DNA of 18,932 nucleotides from JBHEMK01 sp046262635 (GTDB taxonomy: Bacteria; Actinomycetota; Thermoleophilia; Gaiellales; Gaiellaceae), in the NCBI GenBank assembly GCA_046262635.1, contig JBHEMK010000011.1, forward strand, positions 1 through 18,932, written 5' to 3'. Position numbers and translations under genes: made by a program. A model generated the notes under the pieces. That model had not been told where the DNA came from. It saw nothing but the letters and a program-made list of their open reading frames with translations, and ran no database searches. Shown in pieces: positions 6,489 through 13,527 of this stretch. Numbering within the stretch: the stretch's first letter is position 1; each line of letters begins with the position of its first letter.

Positions 6489-8335
6489 GCCGCGATTGCC
6501 GCCGCGGCTGCGTAGCGGCGCTGCCAGAGCTCGAGCATGACCAGGCACCAGAGCCGGTGGCCATGGTCGGCCCGTCCGACCGCGTGCTCGTGCAGCAGCC
6601 GCTCGACGGCGTCGCGCCGGAAGAGCTCGGTGTCGAGCAGGACGTCGTGGGCAACCTCCCGCAGCTCGCCCCGGAACCAGGCGGCCAGCGGAACGCCGAA
6701 GCCCGTCTTCCCTCGTCCGGCGACGAGCGGCGGAAGCTCGGGGGCGAACGCCCGGCGCAACGCGACCTTCCCGGTCAATCGGCCCATGCGCAGCGAGTCT
6801 GGCAGCGCCAGCCCGAGCTCGAGGACCCGCCGGTCGAGCAACGGCGAGCGGAGCTCGAGCGAATGAGACATCGACGCAATGTCGGACTTCGGCAGCAGGT
6901 CGCCGGGAAGATAGGTGACGGCGTCCAGCCGCTGGAGCCCGCGGACGCCCGGCTCCGGCGGGGGGCCGAGCAGCTCGCCGGCGGTCTGAAGCGGGGCGAT
7001 CTCCGCGAGCGCCTCGTCGCTCCACAGGGCGACCCGCAGGCCCGGCGGAAAGACCTCCAGCAGGCGTCCGTAGCGGTCACGGGCCGGCGCGGCGGCCGCC
7101 TCGAGGAACCGCGCAGCGCGGACGACGGTCGAGCGCCGCTCGGCCGCCGCGGGCAGCGCGCGCAGGAGCCGCGCGCCCGTGCGGGCGGGGCGGGCGGGCA
7201 CCCTCGCCGCGAGCCCTGCCGCCGCGTAGCGCTCGTAGCCTGCGAAGGACTCGTCGCCGCCGTCGCCGACGAGCGCGACCGTGACGTGGCGCCGCGCGGC
7301 CTCGCAGATCAGGAAGAGCGGCAGTGCTGCCTCGTCACCGAGCGGCTCGTCGAAGGCGTCGGCCAGCCGCGGCAGGGTCGCGGCGACGTCAGGCGTGAGC
7401 AGCACCTCCTCGTGCCGGGTGCCCCAGCGCTCTGCGACGGCGCGGGCGTAGCGCCGTTCGTCATAGCGCTCGTCCGCGAAGCCGACCGTGAAGGTTCGCA
7501 CCGGCTCGCTCGCCGCCTGGGCCATCAGCGCGACAACGACGGCCGAGTCGATTCCGCCTGAGAGCAGGGCACCGAGGGGCACGTCGGCCACGAGCCGCCG
7601 CCGAACGGCCTCGCCCACCTCCCCCCGCACCTGCTCGAGCCACTCCTCCTCCGAGCCCCGCACGGACGTGCTCCTCGCCGCCGGGCACCAGTAGCGCTCG
7701 GCCCGCTCCTGCGCTCCCTCGACGACGAGCAGGTGCCCGGGGAGGAGGCGCCGGACCGCCCGCAGGCCGGTGCGGTCGCCAGGGACGTAGCCCAGCGCGA
7801 GATAGGCGTCCAGTGCTGCCAGGTCAGGCTCGGCGCGGAACCCGGGCAGCCCGAAGAACGATTTCAGCTCGGATGAGAACGCGAAGGTGCCGTCGTCGAG
7901 CCGCGTCCAGACGAGCGGCTTCTTCCCGAGCCGGTCGCGCACGAGCACGAGTCGCCGCCCATCCCAAACGGCGACCGCGAACATCCCCTCCAGGCGCCCG
8001 GCGAACGCCAGGCCGTGCTCCTCGTACAGGTGCGGAATGACCGGCGTGTCGCCGGTCCCGCGCAGCTCGTGCCCGGAGAGCTCCCGGCGCAGCTCCGGGA
8101 AGTTGTAGAGCTCACCGTTGAAGACCGCGACAACCTCGCCGCGCTCGTTCGCGACCGGCTGGCCGCCCTGCTCGAGGTCGATCACGCGGAGGCGCTGGTG
8201 GCCGAGCACCGCGGCCCCGAAGGCGTCGGTGGAGCCCTCGTCGGGCCCACGATGGGCGATCCGGGCGCGCATCGCATCGACGAGCTCCGGCCGGGGCTCG
8301 CCGTGCGGCGCGTAGAGTCCGCAGATCCCGCACAT
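6485..8335 (-). CDS. asnB: Asparagine synthase (glutamine-hydrolysing) family amidotransferase
   Basis: Full-length 616-residue AsnB family protein. The N-terminal class II glutamine amidotransferase domain (about 1-200) starts with MCGICG, placing the nucleophilic cysteine at residue 2 after Met removal. It also has AHRGPDEG (27-34) and FNGELYN (72-78). The C-terminal synthetase domain has the ATP-pyrophosphatase loop SGGIDS at 259-264 and the conserved GDGGDESFAGYERY at 357-370. The reaction uses glutamine-derived ammonia and ATP to amidate a carboxylate: aspartate in the housekeeping enzyme, possibly a sugar carboxylate for copies inside polysaccharide loci. Context favours a glycan-modifying role, but sequence alone does not settle the substrate. 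It is the first gene of a - strand operon, and its stop overlaps the GT-C start. The gap to the divergent + strand gene is only 31 bases. Confidence 0.93.
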   Translation of the reverse strand: MCGICGLYAPHGEPRPELVDAMRARIAHRGPDEGSTDAFGAAVLGHQRLRVIDLEQGGQPVANERGEVVAVFNGELYNFPELRRELSGHELRGTGDTPVIPHLYEEHGLAFAGRLEGMFAVAVWDGRRLVLVRDRLGKKPLVWTRLDDGTFAFSSELKSFFGLPGFRAEPDLAALDAYLALGYVPGDRTGLRAVRRLLPGHLLVVEGAQERAERYWCPAARSTSVRGSEEEWLEQVRGEVGEAVRRRLVADVPLGALLSGGIDSAVVVALMAQAASEPVRTFTVGFADERYDERRYARAVAERWGTRHEEVLLTPDVAATLPRLADAFDEPLGDEAALPLFLICEAARRHVTVALVGDGGDESFAGYERYAAAGLAARVPARPARTGARLLRALPAAAERRSTVVRAARFLEAAAAPARDRYGRLLEVFPPGLRVALWSDEALAEIAPLQTAGELLGPPPEPGVRGLQRLDAVTYLPGDLLPKSDIASMSHSLELRSPLLDRRVLELGLALPDSLRMGRLTGKVALRRAFAPELPPLVAGRGKTGFGVPLAAWFRGELREVAHDVLLDTELFRRDAVERLLHEHAVGRADHGHRLWCLVMLELWQRRYAAAAAIAA

Positions 8336-8342
8336 CGAGGAG

Positions 8343-8348
8343 AGTCTG
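8343..8348 (-). promoter_or_regulatory. Weak candidate -10 box (CAGACT) for asnB
   Basis: Read on the - strand, CAGACT ends 7 bases before the asnB ATG. It differs at one base from the TAGACT box seen at the same spacing before the deacetylase at 284. No Shine-Dalgarno sequence precedes the ATG, so a leaderless mRNA is possible. The first-position C departs from the TANNNT pattern and keeps confidence low. Confidence 0.25.
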
Positions 8349-8354
8349 CCCGTC

Positions 8355-8361
8355 GGGGGAG
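8355..8361 (+). promoter_or_regulatory. Shine-Dalgarno sequence for the deacetylase-like gene
   Basis: GGGGGAG lies 5 bases before GTG 8367 and is one of the few clear ribosome-binding sites in this window. It fixes the start of the gene at 8367-9014 and implies a leadered mRNA, unlike several neighbours. A TAGAGT at 8313-8318 inside the asnB 5' end could serve as a -10 box for it. Confidence 0.55.
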
Positions 8362-8366
8362 TCGCC

Positions 8367-9014
8367 GTGGTCTCGTGCCATCTCGAGCGGCCGCTCGACG
8401 ACGCTGCGTGGGCTCGATTTTCGCGCCTGCAGGCGCGTCGGCCGGGCGGCCTCGCGATCGCGGCGCTGATGCGCCCGCCGCACGAGGGCGAGGACCGTGG
8501 CCTCTGGCTCGACCGTGCGCACGAGGCGGCTGCGCGCGGGCCGTTCGGCCACCACACCCACTGGACGAGCCCGACCCACGCCCGCCCGACCGCCGGCAAC
8601 CCGGCCGCGCGCGTGCTCGAGGAGGGCAGGTGGCTGCGGGAGGTGGGCCTCCGGGCGACGCTCTTCTGCGGCGGCGCCTGGTACATGGACCGGGCGGTCG
8701 CGGAGGCCGTCGCCTCGCTGGGCTACACGGACTGCACCGCTCGGGGACCCGGCCCGTGCCGCGTCCGCCTGCCGAGCGGAACGCTGCTGCCGGAGGCGCC
8801 GACGACGCACTCGGTTGGCCGGCTGGCCCGCGCGTGCGCCGGCCGGCTCGGCGCCTGGACGCACGCCTACTTCCACGACTACGACCTGCTCGACGCGCGG
8901 CGGCGCGCGGCGCTCGTCGCCTCGCTGCACGTCCTGGGGCGCCGACGGCGGGCCGGGCAGCTCGAGGGGAATGGCGGCCCGGAGCTCGAGTTCAGCGAGG
9001 CGTTTGCGCGCTGA
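8367..9014 (+). CDS. Atypical polysaccharide-deacetylase-like protein (215 aa)
   Basis: Probable member of a divergent deacetylase group; the family call is tentative. There is no TFDDG motif. The protein opens with VSCHLERPLDD, and its most striking segment is GHHTHWTSPTHARP at residues 61-74, which resembles the metal-binding SH..SH motif of NodB domains. Next comes a strand-helix block, LRATLFCGGAWYMDRAVAEA (95-114), ending GYTDCTA, like the position where NodB proteins carry FRPP.G and GY.v. Near the C-terminus, THAYFHDYDL (165-174) resembles a late histidine motif. No signal peptide or membrane helix is seen. The GTG start is supported by GGGGGAG 5 bases upstream. It diverges from asnB with a 31-base gap and overlaps the 3' end of the methyltransferase gene by 23 bases. 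It could instead be a metal-dependent hydrolase of another kind. Confidence 0.6.
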   Translation: MVSCHLERPLDDAAWARFSRLQARRPGGLAIAALMRPPHEGEDRGLWLDRAHEAAARGPFGHHTHWTSPTHARPTAGNPAARVLEEGRWLREVGLRATLFCGGAWYMDRAVAEAVASLGYTDCTARGPGPCRVRLPSGTLLPEAPTTHSVGRLARACAGRLGAWTHAYFHDYDLLDARRRAALVASLHVLGRRRRAGQLEGNGGPELEFSEAFAR

Positions 9015-9621
9015 AGACGACGATGTTCGCGAAGAGCCGCGGCGAGAGCCGGAGGAAGCGGCTCGCGACGAAGTGCAGCTCCAGGTTCTCCCAGCCGTCC
9101 ATCAGCGTCGCGACGTCGCGGGGAGCGAAGATCCGCAGATGGGTCGGGTCGTGGTCGAGCGGCCGGCCGGCGAGCATTGCGAGGCGGTTCCGCAGCCGGA
9201 AGAAATTGGGCGCCGAGCCCACGAAGGCGCCGCCCGGCCCGAGCACGCGCCGCGCCTCGGCGACGAGTCGCTCGGGCGCACGAAGGTGCTCGATCAGCTC
9301 CCCCGCGACGACGACGTCGAAGCTCGCGTCCTCGAAGGGGAGCGGCTCCTCGGCGTCGGCCCAGCGGGTCTCGATGCCGAGCGTTGCCGCCTCGGCCAGC
9401 GCGGCCCGGTCGACATCGATCCCGACCACCTCGTTTCCCTCGACGTACGCGCGGGTCAGCGCGCCGTAGCGGCAGCCGACGTCGAGCACGCGCTTCCCAG
9501 GCCCGCCGACGAGCCGGCGGAAGAGCGCGGCGCGCTCCTCGCCGCCGAAGACGAAGTCGGTGGTGCGGGCGGCGCGGTGGTAGTCGCCGTAGCGCTCGTT
9601 CAGCTCGTCGAGCCTGCTCAC
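8992..9621 (-). CDS. Class I SAM-dependent methyltransferase (Methyltransf_11-like)
   Basis: Soluble 209-residue methyltransferase. SAM-binding motif I is VLDVGCRYG at 45-53, and the acidic residue ending strand 2 lies in VVGIDVD (65-71). The motif II region is FDVVVAGELIEHLRAPE (101-117), followed by RRVLGPGGAFVGSAPN, the classic post-motif III run. It would methylate a small molecule or sugar, most likely a hydroxyl on the glycan or lipid-linked intermediate given the neighbours, though respiratory-quinone or other O/C-methylation cannot be excluded. GTG 9621 is preferred over an upstream in-frame start because MSRLDELNERYGDYH is a natural N-terminus and a TACGCT box lies 7 bases upstream. 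The last 23 bases overlap the convergent deacetylase-like gene. It is transcribed alone, back to back with the sugar-phosphate transferase. Confidence 0.9.
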   Translation of the reverse strand: MSRLDELNERYGDYHRAARTTDFVFGGEERAALFRRLVGGPGKRVLDVGCRYGALTRAYVEGNEVVGIDVDRAALAEAATLGIETRWADAEEPLPFEDASFDVVVAGELIEHLRAPERLVAEARRVLGPGGAFVGSAPNFFRLRNRLAMLAGRPLDHDPTHLRIFAPRDVATLMDGWENLELHFVASRFLRLSPRLFANIVVFSAQTPR

Positions 9622-9628
9622 GGCGCTG

Positions 9629-9634
9629 AGCGTA
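9629..9634 (-). promoter_or_regulatory. Candidate -10 box (TACGCT) for a leaderless methyltransferase mRNA
   Basis: On the - strand TACGCT matches TANNNT and ends 7 bases before GTG 9621. No ribosome-binding site is present between box and start, consistent with a leaderless transcript. No good -35 hexamer is visible. It faces a + strand promoter candidate in the same 52-base intergenic region. Confidence 0.45.
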
Positions 9635-9636
9635 GC

Positions 9637-9665
9637 CTGAGCGGTGAGGGGGAGGCCGATACACT
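9637..9665 (+). promoter_or_regulatory. Candidate promoter (CTGAGC-17-TACACT) for the sugar-phosphate transferase
   Basis: CTGAGC at 9637-9642 is a partial -35 match, sharing TGA with TTGACA. It is followed after 17 bases by TACACT at 9660-9665. The box ends 8 bases before GTG 9674, so the mRNA would start at the initiation codon. A purine-rich GAGGGGGAGG lies further up (9647-9656) but is too far from the GTG to be a standard ribosome-binding site. The alternative GTG at 9644 would place the -10 box inside the gene. Confidence 0.5.
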
Positions 9666-9673
9666 CCCCGCTC

Positions 9674-11155
9674 GTGGCGATCAAGCCAATCGAGCGGCCG
9701 CTCCGCGGCGACATCCGCTCGGCCAAGCCGACGATTCTTTCGGCACCTCATCTGAGGGCGGTCGGCCGTCGGCTCGTCAGCATCCTCCTGCTGGTCGTCC
9801 TCGACGTCTCGGGGCTTGCGCTCGGCCTCTACGTGGCGTTGATCCTGCGCGCCGTCTACTACGGCGAGCACCCGGTGCTCTGGGGTCTGCCCTGGAAGGC
9901 CGAGGAGCAGTGGCTGCCCTTCCTCGCGCTCGTGACGGTGCTCGTCTTCTGGCGCGGCGGTCTCTACGCGCCGCGCGAGCAGCGTGCCGGGGTCGGGCGC
10001 ATCCTCTCCTCGCTGCTGCTCGTGACCGTGATCACGCTCGCCTTCGCGGTCGGCACGGGCTACCAGCACACGACCTTCGGGCTCTATCCGACGGCCCTGC
10101 TGCTGACGGCGATCCTGATGGCCTGCTTCCGCGCCAGCTACGACCTGGTCACGCGCGACCTCTGGAAGCTCGCCGGGGTCAGGCGCCGGGCCGTGCTCGT
10201 CGGCGAGGGCGAGCATCTCGCCGATCTCTGCCGAACGCTGGGCCGGGGACGCGGCGGGATCGACTACGAGTTCGTCGGCGCCCTCTCGTCTGCCCCTGAC
10301 GGTGTTCCGCTGACCCTCCTCGGCGATCTGGCGGACCTGCGGCGGATCCTCGCCGAGCGGGCGGTGGACGAGTTGATCGTCACCGGCTCGGACTACGACC
10401 AGGAACAGCTCCTCGACGTGGTCGAGGAGGCGCACCGGCGCGGCGTCAAGGTGCGGATCGCTCCGACGACCACCGAGCTGCTCGTCCAGCGCGGGGAATA
10501 CGTCCCCGGCCAGGGATTGCCGCTGTTCGAGCTGCGACCGCCGGTCTTCGCAGGTGTCGACTGGGTGGTGAAGCGGGCGTTCGACCTCGTCGTCAGCGCC
10601 TCGATCGTCGTGATCGGGCTGCCCCTCTGGCTGCTGATCGCGCTCGCGGTCAAGCTCGACGCTCCGGGGCCCGTGTTCTACCGCGACCGTCGGATCGGGC
10701 TCGCGGAGGAGGAGTTCGGGATGTTCAAGTTCCGCTCGATGCACGGCGACGCGTCTCAGCGGCAGGCCGGCCTCGAGGCCGAGAACGAGGCCTCCGGCCC
10801 GCTCTTCAAGATCAGGGACGACCCGAGGGTGACGCGCGTCGGCAGCTTCCTGCGCAGATACTCGCTCGACGAGACTCCGCAGGTCCTGAACGTCCTGCGC
10901 GGCGAGATGAGCCTCGTCGGCCCGCGGCCGCTGCCCGTGCGCGACTTCATCCAGCTCCAGGACTGGCACCGCAAGCGCTACCTCGTCCTGCCGGGGATGA
11001 CCGGTCTCTGGCAGGTCTCGGGCCGAATCGCGTTGAGCTTCGACGATCTTGTCCGGCTCGACTTCTACTACCTGGAGAACTGGTCGATCTGGCTCGACAT
11101 CTCGATCCTGGCGAAGACGCTCCCTGCCGTGCTGGCGCGCCGCGGCGCCTACTGA
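9674..11155 (+). CDS. Polyprenyl-phosphate sugar-phosphate transferase (exopolysaccharide initiating enzyme)
   Basis: Predicted initiating transferase of 493 residues that moves a sugar-1-phosphate from a nucleotide sugar onto undecaprenyl phosphate, the first membrane step of repeat-unit assembly. N-terminal membrane helices lie near 33-61, 80-94, 109-128 and 138-154. A Rossmann-like CoA-binding-type domain follows (RRAVLVGEGE at 171-180, continuing to about 285). One further membrane helix lies at about 301-328, then the C-terminal catalytic domain with KFRSM (352-356), the DE pair (399-400), SLVGPRP (413-419) and PGMTGLWQVSGR (440-451). This is the full WbaP/GumD-type architecture at normal length. 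The sugar is not predictable from sequence. GTG 9674 is preferred because of the -10 box 8 bases upstream; a GTG at 9644 would add ten residues. Confidence 0.94.
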   Translation: MAIKPIERPLRGDIRSAKPTILSAPHLRAVGRRLVSILLLVVLDVSGLALGLYVALILRAVYYGEHPVLWGLPWKAEEQWLPFLALVTVLVFWRGGLYAPREQRAGVGRILSSLLLVTVITLAFAVGTGYQHTTFGLYPTALLLTAILMACFRASYDLVTRDLWKLAGVRRRAVLVGEGEHLADLCRTLGRGRGGIDYEFVGALSSAPDGVPLTLLGDLADLRRILAERAVDELIVTGSDYDQEQLLDVVEEAHRRGVKVRIAPTTTELLVQRGEYVPGQGLPLFELRPPVFAGVDWVVKRAFDLVVSASIVVIGLPLWLLIALAVKLDAPGPVFYRDRRIGLAEEEFGMFKFRSMHGDASQRQAGLEAENEASGPLFKIRDDPRVTRVGSFLRRYSLDETPQVLNVLRGEMSLVGPRPLPVRDFIQLQDWHRKRYLVLPGMTGLWQVSGRIALSFDDLVRLDFYYLENWSIWLDISILAKTLPAVLARRGAY

Positions 11156-11181
11156 GCCGACGGCAGCGGCCGACATACTGT
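11152..11181 (+). promoter_or_regulatory. Candidate promoter (CTGAGC-18-TACTGT) for the CgeB-like glycosyltransferase
   Basis: TACTGT at 11176-11181 fits TANNNT and lies 5 bases before ATG 11187. CTGAGC at 11152-11157, overlapping the preceding stop codon, is the same hexamer proposed as -35 for the upstream gene, with an 18-base spacer. No Shine-Dalgarno sequence is present in the 31-base gap. The 5-base discriminator is shorter than at the other sites. Confidence 0.4.
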
Positions 11182-11186
11182 CTCGG

Positions 11187-12404
11187 ATGAGCGCGCCGAA
11201 GATCCTCGCCGTCGCCTCCGCGGCTGACCTCGACTTCCGCTACGGCTGCACGCCCGCGTGGTGGCAGCTCTGGAAGGGCCTGGCCGAGATCGGCGTCGAT
11301 CTGATCGTGACGCCCTACCGCGGCAGGGCGATCGAGTCGCCCTGGTGGCGGACCGCGCCGAACCCGCTCTACCGGGAGGCGGAGGTGTTCGCGGCGGCCA
11401 GGGCAGCGGCGGCGCGGCTCAAGGGCGACCACTATCTGCGCCGGGCCGAGGAGAGCCCCGAGGAGTCGCGCGGCGACCAGCTCGTGCGCGAGGTGATCTG
11501 GCGCTACGTGACCCCGCGCTGGCAACGACATCTCGGGCGGATCCTCGAGCGCGAGGGCGACGTCGACGCGGTGCTCGTCTTCACGGTGCCGATCAGCCAC
11601 TTCCGCGGCATCCCCACGGCCCTGCGCGAGCGCTTCGGCCTGCCGGTCGTCTTCTACGACGGCGACGTCCCGATGAGCCTGCCGGAGTTCGGCGGCATGG
11701 ATACCGGTTTCAACTACTACCACGGCGCCGATCCGTCGGAGTACGACCTCGTCGTCTCGAACTCCGAGGGCGGGATCCCGCGGCTGCTCGAGCTCGGCGC
11801 GCGCCGCGCCGAGGCGCTCTTCTGGGCCGCCGATCCGGATCTGTTCCGCCCGCTGCCGCTGGAGAAGGACTACGACGTCTTCTTCTACGGCTACGGCGAC
11901 AAGTTCCGCCGCGACTGGATGGCGGCGATGGTCGGCGCCCCGAGCCGCGAGCTGGAGGCGGTCGACTTCGCCCTCGGCGGCCGCGACTACCGGGGCGACA
12001 CCGGGCGGGCACGGCGTGTCGGCGACGTCCCGTTCAATGTGTTCAACCGGTCGATCGCCGCGGGCCGCATCAACCTGAACATGACGCGCCGCCCGCACGC
12101 GTCGGTCTTCGCCTCCTCGACGGCCCGGCCGTTCGAGCTCGCGATGGCCGGCGCCGCGATCGTGTCCAACCCGTACGAGGGGATCGAGCGCTGGTTCGAG
12201 CCGGGCCGGGAGCTGATCGTCGTCGACGACGGCGCCGCGGCCGCGGCCGCCTACCGCCTGCTGCTCGGCGATCCGGGAGCGGCGGAGGAGCTCGGTCGCC
12301 GCGCACGTGAGCGCGCGCTCGACGAGCACACCTACACCCACCGTGCCCGGAGGCTGCTCGAGCTGGTGGGACTCGGCACGGCGGCTGCGGTGGATTCCGG
12401 ATGA
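11187..12404 (+). CDS. CgeB-like glycosyltransferase (Glyco_trans_1_2 C-terminal domain)
   Basis: Soluble 405-residue protein with a GT-B-like layout. The N-terminal half contains AWWQLWKGLAEIGVDLIVTPY (24-44), an acceptor-domain-like strand and helix. FYDGDVPMSLPEF (156-168) precedes a linker. The C-terminal third matches CgeB/YkvP-type glycosyltransferases: RINLNMTRRP (294-303), STARPFELAMAGAAIVSNPYEG (311-332), FEPGRELIVVDD (337-348), and finally EHTYTHRARRLLEL (380-393). Members are known from spore-coat maturation and surface-glycan loci; the sugar and linkage are unknown here. ATG 11187 gives a natural N-terminus (MSAPKILAVAS) and follows a TACTGT box. The stop overlaps the next ATG by four bases. 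Confidence 0.85.
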   Translation: MSAPKILAVASAADLDFRYGCTPAWWQLWKGLAEIGVDLIVTPYRGRAIESPWWRTAPNPLYREAEVFAAARAAAARLKGDHYLRRAEESPEESRGDQLVREVIWRYVTPRWQRHLGRILEREGDVDAVLVFTVPISHFRGIPTALRERFGLPVVFYDGDVPMSLPEFGGMDTGFNYYHGADPSEYDLVVSNSEGGIPRLLELGARRAEALFWAADPDLFRPLPLEKDYDVFFYGYGDKFRRDWMAAMVGAPSRELEAVDFALGGRDYRGDTGRARRVGDVPFNVFNRSIAAGRINLNMTRRPHASVFASSTARPFELAMAGAAIVSNPYEGIERWFEPGRELIVVDDGAAAAAAYRLLLGDPGAAEELGRRARERALDEHTYTHRARRLLELVGLGTAAAVDSG

Positions 12405-13174
12405 CTGAGCTGATCACCGGCTCGGTTCGCGCGGAGCCCGTGTCCGAGCTCGACGGGCTGCGCAGGCTCGCGATCGTCCCCGCCTTCAACGAGGAGGCAA
12501 GCGTCGGCCGCGTCATCCGCGAGCTGCGGGAGTTCGACCCGGGGATGGACATCGTCGTCGTCGACGACGGCTCGCGGGACCGCACGGCCGGGATCGCCGC
12601 TGACACCGGCGCGCACGTTCTGCGCCTGCCCTTCAACCTCGGCATCGGCGGGGCAATGCAGACCGGCTTCCGCTACGCGTTCGAACGAGGCTACGACGTG
12701 GCCGTCCAGGTGGACGGGGACGGACAGCACGATCCCGGCCAGCTGCCGCAGATCCTCGCCCCGGTCGTCGCCGGGGAGGCGGACCTCGTGGTCGGGACGC
12801 GCTTCGGCGGCGATGGCGAGTTCCGCTCGACCGCCATCCGCAGGGTCGGCATCCGCGTCTTCGCCTGGATGGTCTCGCGCATCGTCGGGCAGAAGGTCAC
12901 GGACACGACGTCGGGATTCCGCGCCGTCGGCAGGCGCGGGATCGCACTCTTCGCCGCCGACTATCCGCACGACTACCCGGAGGTCGAGGCGACGGTGATG
13001 GTCGCCAAGGCGCACTTGCGGCTGCAGGAGGTGCCTGTTGCCATGCGTCAGCGCTCCGGGGGCAGCTCCTCGATCACGGCGCTCCGCTCGGTGTACTACA
13101 TGATCAAGGTGCTGCTGGCGCTCTTCGTCGGCATGTTCCGCCGTTACGCCGTGCCCCAGGAGGAGGACACGTGA
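12401..13174 (+). CDS. GT2 family glycosyltransferase, dolichyl/polyprenyl-phosphate mannose synthase-like
   Basis: A 257-residue GT-A enzyme of the DPM1-like group. Its nucleotide-binding strand is LAIVPAFNEEASV (23-35). VVVDDGSRDRT lies at 52-62, the metal-binding DxD is in VQVDGDGQHDP (102-112), and DTTSGFRA is at 168-175. There is no pair of C-terminal membrane helices, only one hydrophobic stretch, VYYMIKVLLALFVGMF (231-246). By family, it probably transfers a hexose from a nucleotide sugar to polyprenyl phosphate, making a donor for GT-C enzymes outside the membrane; direct glycan extension is the alternative. It overlaps the previous gene by four bases and the next by four bases (GTGA). 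The tight link with the DUF2304 protein suggests a membrane partner. Confidence 0.9.
   Translation: MTELITGSVRAEPVSELDGLRRLAIVPAFNEEASVGRVIRELREFDPGMDIVVVDDGSRDRTAGIAADTGAHVLRLPFNLGIGGAMQTGFRYAFERGYDVAVQVDGDGQHDPGQLPQILAPVVAGEADLVVGTRFGGDGEFRSTAIRRVGIRVFAWMVSRIVGQKVTDTTSGFRAVGRRGIALFAADYPHDYPEVEATVMVAKAHLRLQEVPVAMRQRSGGSSSITALRSVYYMIKVLLALFVGMFRRYAVPQEEDT
13158..13166 (+). promoter_or_regulatory. Strong Shine-Dalgarno sequence for the DUF2304 gene
   Basis: AGGAGGAGG ends 4 bases before GTG 13171 and lies inside the last codons of the GT2 gene. It is the strongest ribosome-binding site in the window and fixes the start. It suggests the small membrane protein is translated efficiently and independently of simple stop-start coupling. 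Confidence 0.7.
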
Positions 13175-13527
13175 CCCCACTGATCGTCTCCGTTCTCGGC
13201 TCGCTCGCGTCGTTCACCCTGGTGCTCGTCGTGCTCGAGCTGATCCGCACGCGCCGGCTCCGGGAGCGCTATGCCCTCCTTTGGCTGCTGACCGGGCTCG
13301 TGCTGACGGCGCTCGCCGCCTGGCGCAGCGGCCTGAACACGATCGCGGGCTGGGTCGGCGTGCGGGGCTATCCGCCGGCCGTGCTGTTCGCCGTCGGGAT
13401 CCTGTTCATCATCGGCGTCCTGCTCCACTACTCGACGGTTATCTCGCGCCTCTCCGATCAGAACGTGATCCTCGCCCAGCGCGTTGCTCTGCTCGAGCTG
13501 CAGGTCCGGGAGCGTGGGCTAGGCTAG
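13171..13527 (+). CDS. DUF2304 family small membrane protein
   Basis: A 118-residue protein with three predicted membrane helices at about 4-23, 35-52 and 68-88. A predicted coiled-coil or amphipathic tail rich in leucine and charged residues follows (89-116). The RERYALLWLL stretch (31-40) after the first helix is typical of DUF2304. Biochemical function is undefined. Family members commonly sit next to DPM1-like GT2 genes, and here the start lies within the GT2 stop, so a role as membrane anchor or activator of that enzyme is a reasonable inference. The 3' end meets the convergent membrane glycosyltransferase gene at the palindrome CTAG (13524-13527), which gives both genes their TAG stop. 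Confidence 0.82.
   Translation: MTPLIVSVLGSLASFTLVLVVLELIRTRRLRERYALLWLLTGLVLTALAAWRSGLNTIAGWVGVRGYPPAVLFAVGILFIIGVLLHYSTVISRLSDQNVILAQRVALLELQVRERGLG

Noticed and set aside
9644..9673. Upstream GTG (9644) as start of the sugar-phosphate transferase
   Set aside because: It has no ribosome-binding site of its own and would place the TACACT box and the purine-rich stretch inside the coding region; GTG 9674 fits the leaderless pattern of neighbouring genes better, though proof is lacking.
8879..11176. Very long open frame on the - strand opposite the sugar-phosphate transferase (about 765 codons)
   Set aside because: Its translation is low-complexity, rich in R, E, D and H with no domain, and it is the shadow of a gene with clear catalytic motifs. 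In DNA this GC-rich, stop codons are scarce on the opposite strand.
12236..12255. GCGGCCGC-type repeat considered as a regulatory or recombination repeat
   Set aside because: It encodes a run of alanines in frame within the CgeB-like gene's C-terminal domain and is explained by alanine codons in GC-rich DNA.
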